DNA of 64,000 bases from Quercus robur (taxonomy: Eukaryota > Streptophyta > Magnoliopsida > Fagales > Fagaceae). The notes beneath the pieces are model-generated. The model worked only from the letters and a program-made list of their open reading frames with translations. It searched no databases and was not told where the DNA came from. Made by a program: the position numbers and the translations under genes. Where the stretch lies: positions 10,670,330 through 10,734,329 of the forward strand of contig NC_065538.1 of assembly GCF_932294415.1 (NCBI RefSeq). Reading direction: 5' to 3'. Below, one piece after another: positions 1-10,073 of the stretch (positions within the stretch are counted from its first letter, which is position 1; the number at the start of each line of letters is the position of its first letter).

Positions 1-600
1 GTGGGGTGCAGTGCCTAGTATTATCCTAGACTAAACAATAATACAATATCCAAAAGTGCCTCCTTGATGCTCAACCTCCATCACCATTTTACCCACCACC
101 CTTGTCATTGCCTTTTGATGGGATTGAATGCCTTGAAGAGCTCAAATATTTGCCTAAAGGAATCTCCCATTTGAATGATCTATATTGCTCTCTTAAAGGG
201 AATTGCTTCATAATTGTTACTGAGTGTTGACTTCCCTTCACATCAGCAGACATCTTACTAATTTTCAATCGCACTTAAACCATTTAAGCATGTCCATATT
301 TGCAACATGTCTTGTCGTAGGGTGCACTCCACCTGCAAACCGAATGAAACAATCTTTGTCAGTTGTTACACGCAAAAGCTAGCTAGTCTGTATTATTATC
401 TTCAAAATAATAGTCTCATGAGCTTTGCCAATTGTCGATTTCCCTTCACATTAAAAATTATTGTCTTGTCAAATTTCAATCTCATTTATGCGATTGATCA
501 TGTCCCTATTTGAAAACTAAGCTTGTTACCTAGGGTACATCTCATCAGCCAACCAAATGAAACAATCTCTATCGCATTAAAAAGCCTAGATTTGGGTGTG
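1..600. repeat. Imperfect direct repeat region, non-coding
   Basis: About 230-360 and 440-575 are imperfect copies of each other. Shared blocks include TTCCCTTCACAT, a degenerate CATGTCC.TATTTG and AATGAAACAATCT. The spacing is roughly 210 bases. No coding signal was seen. It is probably a decayed repeat of unknown class. Confidence 0.4.
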
Positions 601-1158
601 GTTCCCACCAAAACCAACCCCATTCCTTAAAAAAAAAAAAAAAAGTCAATTATTGTAGTGTTGATTTAACTATCGAAGTGTTTTTGGCTAACCCTAACAC
701 TAGGTCAATCTAAGTTTCACTTAGGGTCTATAAAAAAAAAAAAAAAAAAAAAAAAAGGTTGTTTCTCACACTGAACTGACATGAAGGCTAATCCCAATTC
801 CCATCATCTGAAAAAAAAAAAAAAAAAAAAAAAAAGGGGCCGTTTCTCACACTATTCCCATCCCCAAATCTTTTGCTTGCAGAAGAAAAGATTGCAAAAG
901 GCAGAAATATTTAGCTTAAAGGCAGAACCGCAGAAAAAAGAAACAAATAAGAAAAGGCAGAAAAAAGAAAGAAGAAAAAAAACACTTTCACTCTCTGACT
1001 CTCTCCATCTTGATTCTAAAAAAAACACTCCTTTTAGTTGACTTACTCATCAATTGGTGTTGGCAATAGACTTGGTGTGTTCACAGATCTTCATTTCAAG
1101 TTCTTTTTTGTTTTCTCTTCCTTTGCCTCTTTTGTCTTCTTCAGCTGCTGGGTGTCTG

Positions 1159-1194
<36 letters not shown>

Positions 1195-1260
1195 GAAGAG
1201 GAGCTGCTAGGTTTTTATTCTTCTTTTTTGCTGAACTTTAGTTTAGTTGTACTCTTTACT
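601..1260. other. Poly(A)/poly(T)-rich spacer
   Basis: Long A runs lie near 629-644, 732-756 and 811-835, and a T run of about 34 lies at 1160-1193. Open frames here encode only Lys or Phe runs. No gene was seen. Confidence 0.6.
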
Positions 1261-1442
1261 TTTTTTTTTTTTTTTTTTTTGAGAGAGAGAGAGAGAATTT
1301 CAATCTATGGTGTCCGCTTTTGATGATAGTTCTTTATCATCAGACCAAGACACCAATCGATTTTTGGTGTAGGCGGGGATTGAACCCCAGATCTCTTTTT
1401 CAACCATCAGAGACTTTACCAATTGAGCTAACTGGAACCCAC
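1261..1442 (-). mobile_element. tRNA-derived SINE (family 1)
   Basis: Read on the minus strand, this begins GGGTTCCAGTTAGCTCAATT, which holds a pol III A-box-like block. Next comes a B-box-like GGGGTTCAATCCCCG, then a family-specific body and a GA-rich tail ending in poly(A), seen as the T run at 1261-1280. This is the layout of a plant SINE, not a functional tRNA: it has no closed cloverleaf and it has a poly(A) tail. Related copies are at 26405, 30560, 33318, 34385 (plus strand) and 42408. Confidence 0.8.
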
Positions 1443-1651
1443 TTTTTTGTTTGTTCTTTTAAATTTAGATTTCTCTAGAAGGCTATCTGGCTATGGAATG
1501 GTCCGAATGGACCCCTTAAAGATTTAAAGTATTGATTCTAGACTTCTCTAGTCTTACACGTTTTTTTTTTTTTTTTTTAAAGAAATCAGATTTAGTGGGA
1601 TGAAGCCATGGAGGGATAGTGAGCTCTAGGCTGGTCTCAGTCTTAGTGTGG

Positions 1652-1730
1652 ATCAAGTTGAGTCCTACACATTTTGCTAGTGGCTTGGTCTTAGTGGATC
1701 CAATCAAGTTGAGTCCTACACATTTTGCTA
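1652..1730. repeat. Exact 28-bp direct repeat, period 51
   Basis: Positions 1652-1679 and 1703-1730 are identical 28-base stretches starting ATCAAGTTGAG. The second copy runs into an A run at 1730-1740. The origin is unknown. Confidence 0.8.
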
Positions 1731-2017
1731 AAAAAAAAAAGGTTTAATGCTACAAAAAAAAAAAAAAAAAAAAAAAAAGAGTATTGATAACAAAATTATA
1801 AATTTAGAATAATTTACTTTGTATTAATATTAATTTTAATTTTTTTATGCAAGTTTAAAGTGTAAAGTGATCATATTAAGTAAAGTTGCAATTGTGCTTT
1901 TGATAAACCAGGTTCTATTGTTTTATACATTAAATTTATATCATTCTAGTTAAATTGTAATTTTTATTATTATTATAGATTGTGTTTCATTTATTCATAA
2001 ATATTTTTTAATTACAA

Positions 2018-2051
2018 ATGTCTACTAGAAAATATCCATCTAGATATGAAA

Positions 2052-2086
<35 letters not shown>

Positions 2087-4980
2087 CAAAGAGAAGAACT
2101 AATTGAATCTCAAAAAGGAGCTATGGACAAATTTATTACTAGTAAAAAACAAAATCTTGCAGAAAATTTGAGTGAAGGTTTCATAAATGAACAAGAAATT
2201 CATCAAAAAGAGTTGGAAGATAATGAAAATATACAACAAAATGATAATAACGAAGGTGGTCATGATAATGTTTAAACATGTAATGTCACCATTCTTGATA
2301 ATGAAACTCAAAATAATTTAGAGGAGAGTGAAAATATTAATGATCAACCTAATTATATTCCTACAAATATTTTTGATCCAAGTCAATGGAAAACTATTGA
2401 TATAAAATTAAGAGATTTGTTAGTAGAAAATGGTCCAATAAGAGTTGATGATCTAAACTTTCCTATAGATAAGAACTCTAAACATTTTTCTACTACGCAT
2501 TATATTCGAAAATTACCAAATGGGGAGAAACATGATAGAAAATGGTTAGTGTATTCGAAAGACCTAGATAAAGTATTTTGTTTTTGTTGCAAGTTGTTTA
2601 ATTCAAAATCTAATACAAATCAACTAGCTAATGGAGGAACTAAGGATTGGAAAAATATTAGTTCTATTCTTAAAAATCACGAAACAACCAATGAGCATAT
2701 TACTAATATGAATACTTGGATTGATTTAGAACTAAGATTATTGAAGAATATAACAATTGATAAAAATGTCCAAGAACAAATTAAGAAAGAGAAAGATCAT
2801 TGGAAAAAAAGTGTTATTAAGAATAATAGTGGTGGTAAAAAATCTTGGTAAAAATAATTTGGCATTCCAAGGAAAAAATGAAAAGATCTATCAAGAAAAT
2901 AACGGAAATTTTTTAAGTATAATTGAAATGATTGCAGAATTTGATCCAGTAATGCAAGAACATGTTCAACGTATTCAACATGGTGCAATCCATAATCATT
3001 ATCTTGGACATAATATACAAAATGAAGTGATACAATTATTAGCAAATGAAATTAAAAGTAAAATTGTAAAAAAGATTAAAAAAGCAAAATACTTTTCAAT
3101 CATACTTGATTGTACCCCCGATGTAAGTCATCAAGAACAAATGACTCTCATACTAAGATGTGTGGATATTTCAATAAGTCCGATAAAAATAGATGAACAT
3201 TTTGTGGAATTTTTAAAGGTTGATAATACTTCTGGAAAAGGTCTTTTCAATGAAATTATAAATGCAATAAAAACTTGATATTAATGATATACGTGGACAA
3301 TGATATGATAATGGGTCTAATGTGAAAGGGAAAAAACAAGGGGTACAAAAAAGAATTCTTGATATAAATCCTAAAGCATTTTACATACCATGTGGTTGTC
3401 ATAATCTCAACCTTGTCCAATGTGATATGGCTAATTCTTGTCCTAAAGCTATATCTTTTTTTGGAGTAGTACAACGTATATACACACTATTTTCTTCTTC
3501 CACAAAGCGATGGAAAATTTTACAAGATAATGTGACAGGTTTAACTCCTAAGCCATTGTCACAAACACGTTGGGAAAGTCGAATTGAAAGTGGGAAAGCA
3601 ATAAAATTTCAAGTTCTAGAAATAAGAGATGCTTTGTTACAATTGGCAAAAACAAGTGAAGATCCCAGAACAAAAAGTGAAGCTGATTGTTTAGCAACAT
3701 ATGAGATTGAAAGTTTTGAGGTTTTGCTAGCTATGACTATTTGGTATGACATATTATTTGCTGTTAACTCTGTTAGTAAAAATTTACAATAGAAAGACAT
3801 GCATATTGATGTTGCTATAGATCAATTTAAAGGTCTCATGTCTTTTTTTAAAAAATATAGAGAAGATGGATTTATATCTGCTATGAATTCATCTAAAGAA
3901 ATTGCAACCAAAATGGAAATAGAACTGTAGGTACCAAGAATTTTTGCCTTTGGCTTTGGCTATTTGGCTTGATTGCCTTGCCTTTGTCTTGGCTTGAATT
4001 CTTAATCCCACATTGGAAAGATGATTTCCCTCTTTCTACCTTATAAGGCATGAACCAATGAGAAAGAGTACCACTAGTTTGGTGATCCTTTTATTGTAGG
4101 TACCAAGAATTTTTGCCTTTGGCTTTGGCTATTTGGCTTGATTGCCTTGCCTTTGCCTTGACTTGAATTCTTAATCCCACATCGGAAAGATGTTGCCTTT
4201 GCCTTGATTGGAATTCTTAATCCCACATCGGAAAGATGTTATCTTTCCGATGTGGGATTAAGAATTCAAGTCAAGGCAAAGGCAAGGCAATCAAGCCAAA
4301 TAGCCAAAGCCAAAGGCAAAAATTCTTGGTACCTACAAGAGCCTATATTTCCTGAAAAACGTATAATTCGTAGGAAGAAACAGTTTGATGAGAATGTTAA
4401 TGATGAGACAACACAATTTGTTGAAGAATATTTTAGAATTAATTATTTTTTATATATAGTAGATCAAGCCATTTCTTCAATTAAAAGTAGGTTTGAACAA
4501 TTTCAAATATATGAAAATATTTTTGGTTTTTTATTTAATTTTGAAAAACTAAAATCACTAGATAATGATAGTTTGAAAAAAATTATCTTAATCTTGAATG
4601 TTTTCTCACACATGAAACTTATTCAGATATTGATGGGTTAGATTTATTTTCAGAACTAAAAGTTTTAAAAGAAGTTTTGCAAAATAAATGATAACTCTCC
4701 AATTAATGTACTAAATTATATAAAGAGGCTAGAATCTTTTCCAAATGCATGTATTGCTTTCAAAATATTACTAACTATACTTGTTACAGTTGCTTTCACA
4801 AAAAGAAGTTTTTCAAAATTAAAATTAATAAAATCCTATTTAAGATCAAATATGTCACAAGAAAGATTAAGTGGATTAGTCATATTATCAATTGAAAAGA
4901 AAATTTTAGCGGAACTTGAATGCAAAAATTTAATTAGTAATTTTGCCTCTCAAAAAGCAAGAAAAATAAATTTTAATTGA
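2018..4980 (+). pseudogene. Broken hAT transposase (TTF zinc finger / DUF4371 / hAT dimerisation)
   Basis: Conceptual translation in several frames gives a plant ZMYM1-like hAT transposase. It starts MSTRKYPSRYENF followed by a Lys run coded by an expanded A tract (about 2056-2082). A TTF-type zinc finger follows near 2417-2850, with CFCCKLFNS and a His-containing KNHETTNEH. The DUF4371 part lies at about 2850-3790, including a [24 protein letters not shown] stretch. The C-terminal dimerisation segment is at about 4700-4980, with FPNACIAFKILLT and SFSKLKLIKSYLRS. Stops or frame changes occur near 2274, 2850, 3277 and 3790. A foldback element at 3926-4337 splits the gene between MEIE and EPIFPEKR. 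It is dead as a transposase. Family assignment is firm; exact break positions are less so. Confidence 0.85.
3926..4337. mobile_element. Foldback (long inverted repeat) element inside the hAT gene
   Basis: The left arm (about 4095-4192) and right arm (about 4241-4337) are near-perfect reverse complements of about 97 bases. Each carries alternating TTTGGC/TTGCCT motifs and an AATCCCACATCGGAAAGAT block. A further partial left-arm copy (3926-4094) makes a 169-base direct repeat. The ends are TGTAGGTACC...GGTACCTACA. The flanks AGAAC (3921-3925) and AGAGC (4338-4342) look like a 5-bp target duplication with one change. A second family member is at 14657-14822. No coding capacity. Confidence 0.75.
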
Positions 4981-5009
4981 AAAAATATATGAATTTATAA
5001 TTAAATATA

Positions 5010-5068
5010 ATAAAAGGCCCCATTTAAAGCTTTCGCCTGGGGCCCCCAAATTCAATGAGCCGGCCCAG
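5010..5068 (+). mobile_element. hAT right terminus
   Basis: After the transposase tail comes AAAAGGCCCCATTTAAAGC, then GGGGCCCCCAAATTC, ending GAGCCGGCCCAG. This matches the GGGGCCxxAAA...GCCGGCCCTG pattern of the other hAT ends at 58100-58149, 60040-60085 and 62713-62761. No matching left terminus was found upstream, so the element is probably 5'-truncated. Confidence 0.6.
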
Positions 5069-6419
5069 CTCTCATTTTGTGTTTGGTTTGGGGTGAAAAG
5101 GTGGAGTGATAAAAAATAGAGTATGTATAAATTTACTCTTATACCTCTATTTCATAACTTTTATATATATATATATACTTTTTATATAAAGGAAAAAAAA
5201 AAGGTATTGTTGAAAAAGAAAAAAAAAAACTAACATTCAACAATGAAGGAGAAAAAAAAAAGGAATAACATTATTTAGTTTAGGGGTAGGGGAAGGGATA
5301 GATGAGTAATTTCCATCCAACCCCTTCTTCTCTCCGCCAAAATTACTCAAACCAAACACTCCTCCCACCCAAAATTTCTCCTACTTACTCTCCCCGATTT
5401 TCTATAATTTCTATTTTCAATCCAACCAAATGTTAGTCTTAAGGTTTTTCTTTTCCTAGGGGTGATTTTTTTTTTTGGAAGTTTATCATATTTATTTTAC
5501 CATTCTCCTCCCATTTTCTCTCCAATTTTGAGAGGTTGAAAAATAGTGGGTCCAGGAAGAAACAACTGATCTCACCAGTTTCTCTTCCCAAAAATTACTC
5601 AAACCAAACACCTCTCCCACCCAAAAATCTCCTAGATTCTCTCCACTATTTTCTCACCTTCTTATTTTCACTCTAACCAAAAGTAGCCATAAGGTTTTTA
5701 TTTTCCTTACAAATAGAGGTGATGTTCACGTGGAAGCTCATCATATTCAGTTTACCGAGGAAATCCCCTTACAATTCCATCATCTTGTTTTACTTAACCC
5801 ACCCACAATCTTCAAGTCTAAAAATGCTTCCATATAATCTTATAAATTCTAGCTAATCATTAATGTTATTACAAATGTAAGGAATAACAAGTGTAAGATT
5901 ACATACTACTTAACCATAAGATGTTCTTCCTATGCAAGATTGTGTTTGTGAACACACATGGCTTGCAAGAAACAATGTAATCCATTTCGCTATTCATCTT
6001 GCAAGTGAGATAAAACAAAGTCTATCGCTCCCCAAATCTTCTTGGCCAAACAACTCGGACTCATGCTCCCTTGTCACAATTCTAGTTGCGTCAGAATCAA
6101 CTTTGATGCAGTTGTTTGTCCCCCCACAAAGTTGTATTATATGCTGTAATCATAATTCATAAGGTGAAATCCTATTTGCTTGGATTGACTATTCTTCCAA
6201 TGGGACTCTCTGTGGGCTGAGCCGGGCCCTTTTTCATTGTTCAAAAAGCAAGGAAAGTGGGTATCAAAGATTTGGGGTCCATTTAATAGAGGAGTTTGAG
6301 TAATGTTATTTGTAATTTTTTGAAATATTTGTGAGTGAAAAAGTGCGTGAAAATACGTGTAATATTATTTAAAAACTGAAAATGTTTGTCTAAGATGCTC
6401 TACCAAACGGGGCCTTGGT
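5069..6419. repeat. Spacer with imperfect direct repeat
   Basis: A segment beginning near 5336 (CCAAAATTACTCAAACCAAACAC...) recurs near 5587 at about 250-base spacing, each time followed by a CT-rich tract and AAGGTTTTT. The remainder is AT-rich. The open frame at 5932-6162 has no recognisable protein. No gene was seen. Confidence 0.4.
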
Positions 6420-7085
6420 TTATGTGTCAGCCATATATGGTTTGAATTTTGAAACCTCAATGTACCTTCCATCACCCACTTTCCATTTAGAACCTTCCTT
6501 GATGACATCTCTAGCTACCAATAGACTCCTCCAAAACATATGTAGGGTTGCTGCCAATCTCCCCATCCATAAAAGAGCATCTTAGAAAATATCTTGATTT
6601 GTATACTTGATAGAACAAAGAGTGAGTATTATGAATCCATCGCTAAGCTTGTTTTGCTAGCATAGCTAAATTAAAAGCTTGAATATCTCTAAAACCCATA
6701 CCACCTATTTCATTTTTATTACAAAGATTTTTCCAATTAATCCAATGGATTTTCATTTCATTCTTTGACTGTCCCCACCGCTATTTTGCCAATATGAAGT
6801 TAATAGTATCACATTAGGTATGACTTGAGTAAGAGTTTTAATTAAGATCTCTCTCCCTACTTTAGAAATATATTTTTCCTTCCATCCCAATACTCTATTA
6901 GTAATCTTTTCCTGTAGGTCTCTAAAATTATTTACCTTGGATTTTCCTCCAACCATTGGCAAACTAAGATACTTCTCATAGTCCTCCATAATTCTTGCAC
7001 CCAACAAAGCTTGTATATCATGCTTAACTTCTGCCCGTGTTTTTGCTAAAGAAAATAGAGGTTTTCTTACACCATGTATTATTAA
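6420..7085 (-). pseudogene. LINE (L1-type) reverse transcriptase fragment
   Basis: The minus-strand translation has the C-terminal part of a plant LINE reverse transcriptase. It reads DYEKYLSLPMVGGKSKVNNF, then GWKEKYISKVGREILIKTL and QVIPNVILLTSYW. After a frame break it continues HWINWKNLCNKNEIGGMGFR, DIQAFNLAMLAKQA, a stop, then RWIHN...SLFYQVYKSRYF. These are family hallmarks (KYLGLP, GWKEK.LS.AGREILIK, GG.GFRD...N.ALLAKQ.WR). Endonuclease, catalytic FADD region and poly(A) tail are absent, so this is a broken internal fragment. Confidence 0.85.
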
Positions 7086-7239
7086 AAAAAAAAATCCGTT
7101 CCTACGTTATTGAAGATTGGATTATGTCAGTTAAAAAAGAAGAAGATTGGATTATGTCAATATAGTCATTTTAATTTTTGAAAATAGTTCAATGGCATCA
7201 AAATTAAAGAACAATAAAAACAATTGGACATGTTCTATT

Positions 7240-8787
7240 CAGTGGCGAAGCCAGGAATTTATATTTGGGGGGGGCCAAACATAAATTTAGACAATTAATT
7301 ATTTCTATGTATATATTTATTATATACATACTAATAGTAATATACATACAATCTAATAATAAAAACCCAAAAGTGTATTATTTCTGAATTACCAACTTCT
7401 AAACTTGTCCATGAACCTAGATTTTTCAAATTAAATTATCACCCATTAAATATAATGACTAAAATTTTAAAAAATACTAATAATTTAAAGATTTTTAAAT
7501 AAAAGACAAACAATCATTCAAATTTCAATATATATATAAAAATAGCTATAACTACAACCAAATACATGTTATATTATTTTATATATAAATAAAATGATAA
7601 AAATAATATATTTTAATCATATACATTTATGATGTTATGATACATTGATTATTTTAATATTTTAAGAACAAATAAAAAATGAGAAAGTGATAGTAGCCTA
7701 CACAGCTACACACCTGCTTTTGCAGGAAGTATTTTAACCACACACATGGTTATGTAGTGGAGGAAAATTATTTAAGTGCTACCTCTACAATATTTTTACA
7801 ACAATTTCACAATAAATCTTAAGTGATAAGTTGTTATTAGTTCTGTGGGGGCCAGTCAATCAACAGGCCCATTAAGGTCAGGATCGTTGGGCCTGTGGCC
7901 CATCCGATGATGCATATCCGTCCGAGAAGGCCCAAGTCAAGTCATAAGGGTAATTGCCGAGAGGGGGGTGGTAATCAATATCACGAAAGTAGAGTTTCGT
8001 GTTCGTCTAAGGACACCATACTCCTCGGCAGTATGCGTCCGAGGACGATTAGGACACGGTCTTGTTGCAACTGGACCTCGGAATTATGTCACCACTGAAG
8101 ATGGGATAACAGACTAAGGGTAAGAAAGAAAAGGCAAACAAATATCTATAACTACAGTTGCCTCCGCATTAATTGCCTCTCAACCAACTCTCTGACCGCA
8201 TTAATGTGGAGGTGATACCTGAACAGTAAGGAGGCAGCCTTACAGCTGCCCATAGGAAGTTCCAGGAGGCACTAGATGGGACAGAAAGAAATCCCCCGAA
8301 CCCAACCTACATGTGTGTGATGAGGATGAAACACAGAGGGTGGTATATAAATTGAAAGAAGAACATGCCAAAAAGAGGAAGAGAGAGAAAAAAGAGAAGC
8401 AAAGACTGAAGAAGAAGAACGTGAAAAGCAAAAGAACTATATCGATTACAAGAAGAAAAAAACCGATCGTTGTGTCAGCTCTGAGCATTCAATATTCGTG
8501 AGGGTGAAACTTTTTATTGTACAAAAGTTAATCTAGTTCTTAATACTCACGCTCTACAAATTATATTGTTTGGGCCTGTTTACGTGCGAACCTAATATCA
8601 TTTTGGGTCGTTACAAATCGAGTCCTTACAAGTTCTAATTTTAATCCACAACTAAATAACTTTTTTGCACACACGTAACAGTCAATAATAACTTACCATT
8701 TAAGATTTATTGTAAAAATATTGTGAATATAGCATTTCTTTACTAAAATAACTCTACTGTATATATACTAATTTTTTCAAATATTTT

Positions 8788-8818
<31 letters not shown>

Positions 8819-8854
8819 AAGGCCCCCTTGGGTCCCAATGTGGCTCCGCCATTG
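7240..8854. mobile_element. Non-autonomous hAT-type element with 8-bp target duplication
   Basis: The left end is CAGTGGCGAAGCCAGGAATT and the right end is TGGCTCCGCCATTG, which are imperfect terminal inverted repeats. The element is flanked by the exact 8-bp duplication GTTCTATT at 7232-7239 and 8855-8862, as expected for hAT transposition. The inside is AT-rich with no transposase. A G run of 27 (8788-8814) lies near the right end. A solo LTR at 7844-8630 interrupts it. Confidence 0.88.
7844..8630 (+). mobile_element. Solo LTR (787 bp) nested in the hAT element
   Basis: Starts TGTGGGGGCC and ends GAGTCCTTACA, with the exact 5-bp duplication AGTTC at 7839-7843 and 8631-8635. A TATA-like GTATATAAATTG is near 8342. 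GAAGA-rich sequence follows, then a U3/R/U5-like 3' part. No gag, pol or second LTR is present. The open frame at 8313-8501 is purine-rich low complexity, not a gene. Confidence 0.88.
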
Positions 8855-8862
8855 GTTCTATT

Positions 8863-8975
8863 TAGCACTGTAAAGTCTCTAATATAAATGATTATTAAAA
8901 AAAAAATGTCTCAAATATAAATATACTTCTTTCAAACTACAATACTCAATAGCAAAAGAAAAGAAAAGAAAAAAA

Positions 8976-9013
<38 letters not shown>

Positions 9014-9597
9014 TAAAATACTCCATCCCTATTCACTTTAAATTTATTGTTTGTAATGCTTTTTAGTATATATTTAATTACATTTAAAAAGAAACTGTAA
9101 TATACTCTCTCTCCCCATAGTTACATACATTTATATAAATATATAATTTGTTCGTTTCTTTTTTACATTTTCCTTCTTAACTTCTAACCTTTTTTTTGTT
9201 TTTTTTTTTTTGACAGGAACTTCTAACAATTTTTATTTCACAATTTGATTAATTTCCACAACATAGAGTTATACTTGTAAAAATTATAAGTTTTAATTTT
9301 GACAAAAATGAAGATTGAAATTCAAGGTTTAAGGTTTACCAAATATTAAATATTAATAACTATAAGAATAAAAACCAACAACTATATGATTCAGTTTGAG
9401 AAATGTTACGCTCATAACATTTTCATAATAAATCATAGAAGACAAGTTACAACTGATTTTACTTTTTTATCCATCAATTTATCACTTAAAATTTGCTTTA
9501 AAAATATTATGGACATTATATTACTTTTAATCTAGAAATCAAGTTCTAAAAAATAAAAAATAAAAAAAGAGGAAGAACAAATTTCAATAATAAGAAA
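8863..9597. other. AT-rich spacer upstream of ASF1
   Basis: Contains a (TA)n tract near 8977-9013 and several A or T runs. No coding or repeat signature beyond these was recognised. Confidence 0.6.
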
Positions 9598-9610
9598 AAG
9601 GGTTAAAAAC

Positions 9611-9620
9611 TCCCGCCAAA
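9611..9620 (-). promoter_or_regulatory. E2F-type site upstream of ASF1
   Basis: TCCCGCCAAA on the plus strand is TTTGGCGGGA on the minus strand, a full match to the E2F consensus TTTSSCGS. It lies 278 bases before the ASF1 start codon. Arabidopsis ASF1 genes are known E2F targets, so a role in S-phase expression is plausible. Binding is inferred. Confidence 0.65.
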
Positions 9621-9648
9621 TTGTAAACCTTTTTCTTTCCACACTAAT

Positions 9649-9666
9649 TACCGGCTACAGCCGGTA
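9649..9666. promoter_or_regulatory. Perfect inverted repeat in the ASF1 upstream region
   Basis: TACCGGCT-AC-AGCCGGTA is a perfect 8-bp stem with a 2-base centre, about 30 bases from the E2F-type site. It may be a dimeric binding site or part of the 5' leader. The function is unknown. Confidence 0.5.
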
Positions 9667-9793
9667 ACCCAACATTCCCTCTCCCAAATAAAAGTTAAAA
9701 CCCAATACCAGTCCCATTTTGATTCTCTTCTTTCTCCATTTCTCAGTCACCGGTTCACCGTCTAATCTTTGTTTCAAAAGCTTTCACTTTTCA

Positions 9794-9901
9794 ATGAGAA
9801 AAACCGATCCCTATCCACAACCCGAACCCGAACCATCAAATCCAAATCCAAACCCAAATCCAAATCCGTTCTTCTATTCATATTCCGGGTCGAGACTATG
9901 A
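9794..9901 (+). CDS. uORF, 35 codons, proline/asparagine-rich, overlapping the ASF1 start
   Basis: An ATG at 9794 opens a frame of 35 codons. The peptide starts MRKTDPYPQPEPEPSNP, continues with an NP repeat, and ends FFYSYSGSRL. Its TGA (9899-9901) overlaps the ASF1 ATG (9898-9900) as ATGA, in the +1 frame. This arrangement could allow termination-reinitiation or make ASF1 translation depend on leaky scanning. Whether the transcript includes this ATG depends on the transcription start, which cannot be seen here. The repetitive CCAAATCCAAAC stretch could also have opened the frame by chance. Confidence 0.45.
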   Translation: MRKTDPYPQPEPEPSNPNPNPNPNPFFYSYSGSRL

Positions 9902-10042
9902 GCGCCGTGAACATCACAAACGTCGCCGTTTTGGACAACCCAGCCACGTTTCTCAAACCCTTTCAGTTCGAGATCTCCTACGAGTGCTTGACCCCTCTCA
10001 AAGACGGTAACTACAATCACCAAACGTCACCGTTTTGTTTTA

Positions 10043-10073
<31 letters not shown>

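Noticed and set aside
781..1323. Open frames rich in Lys or Phe
   Set aside because: They are read through A or T homopolymers and have no conserved protein.
1261..1442. tRNA gene
   Set aside because: It has A- and B-box text but no cloverleaf or acceptor stem, and a SINE body with poly(A) tail follows.
8313..8501. 62-aa Lys/Glu-rich open frame
   Set aside because: Lies inside the solo LTR; purine-rich low complexity.
9769..9897. 43-residue N-terminal extension of ASF1 in the same frame
   Set aside because: It would need a TTG start, and the family's conserved N-terminus MSAVNI begins at the ATG at 9898.
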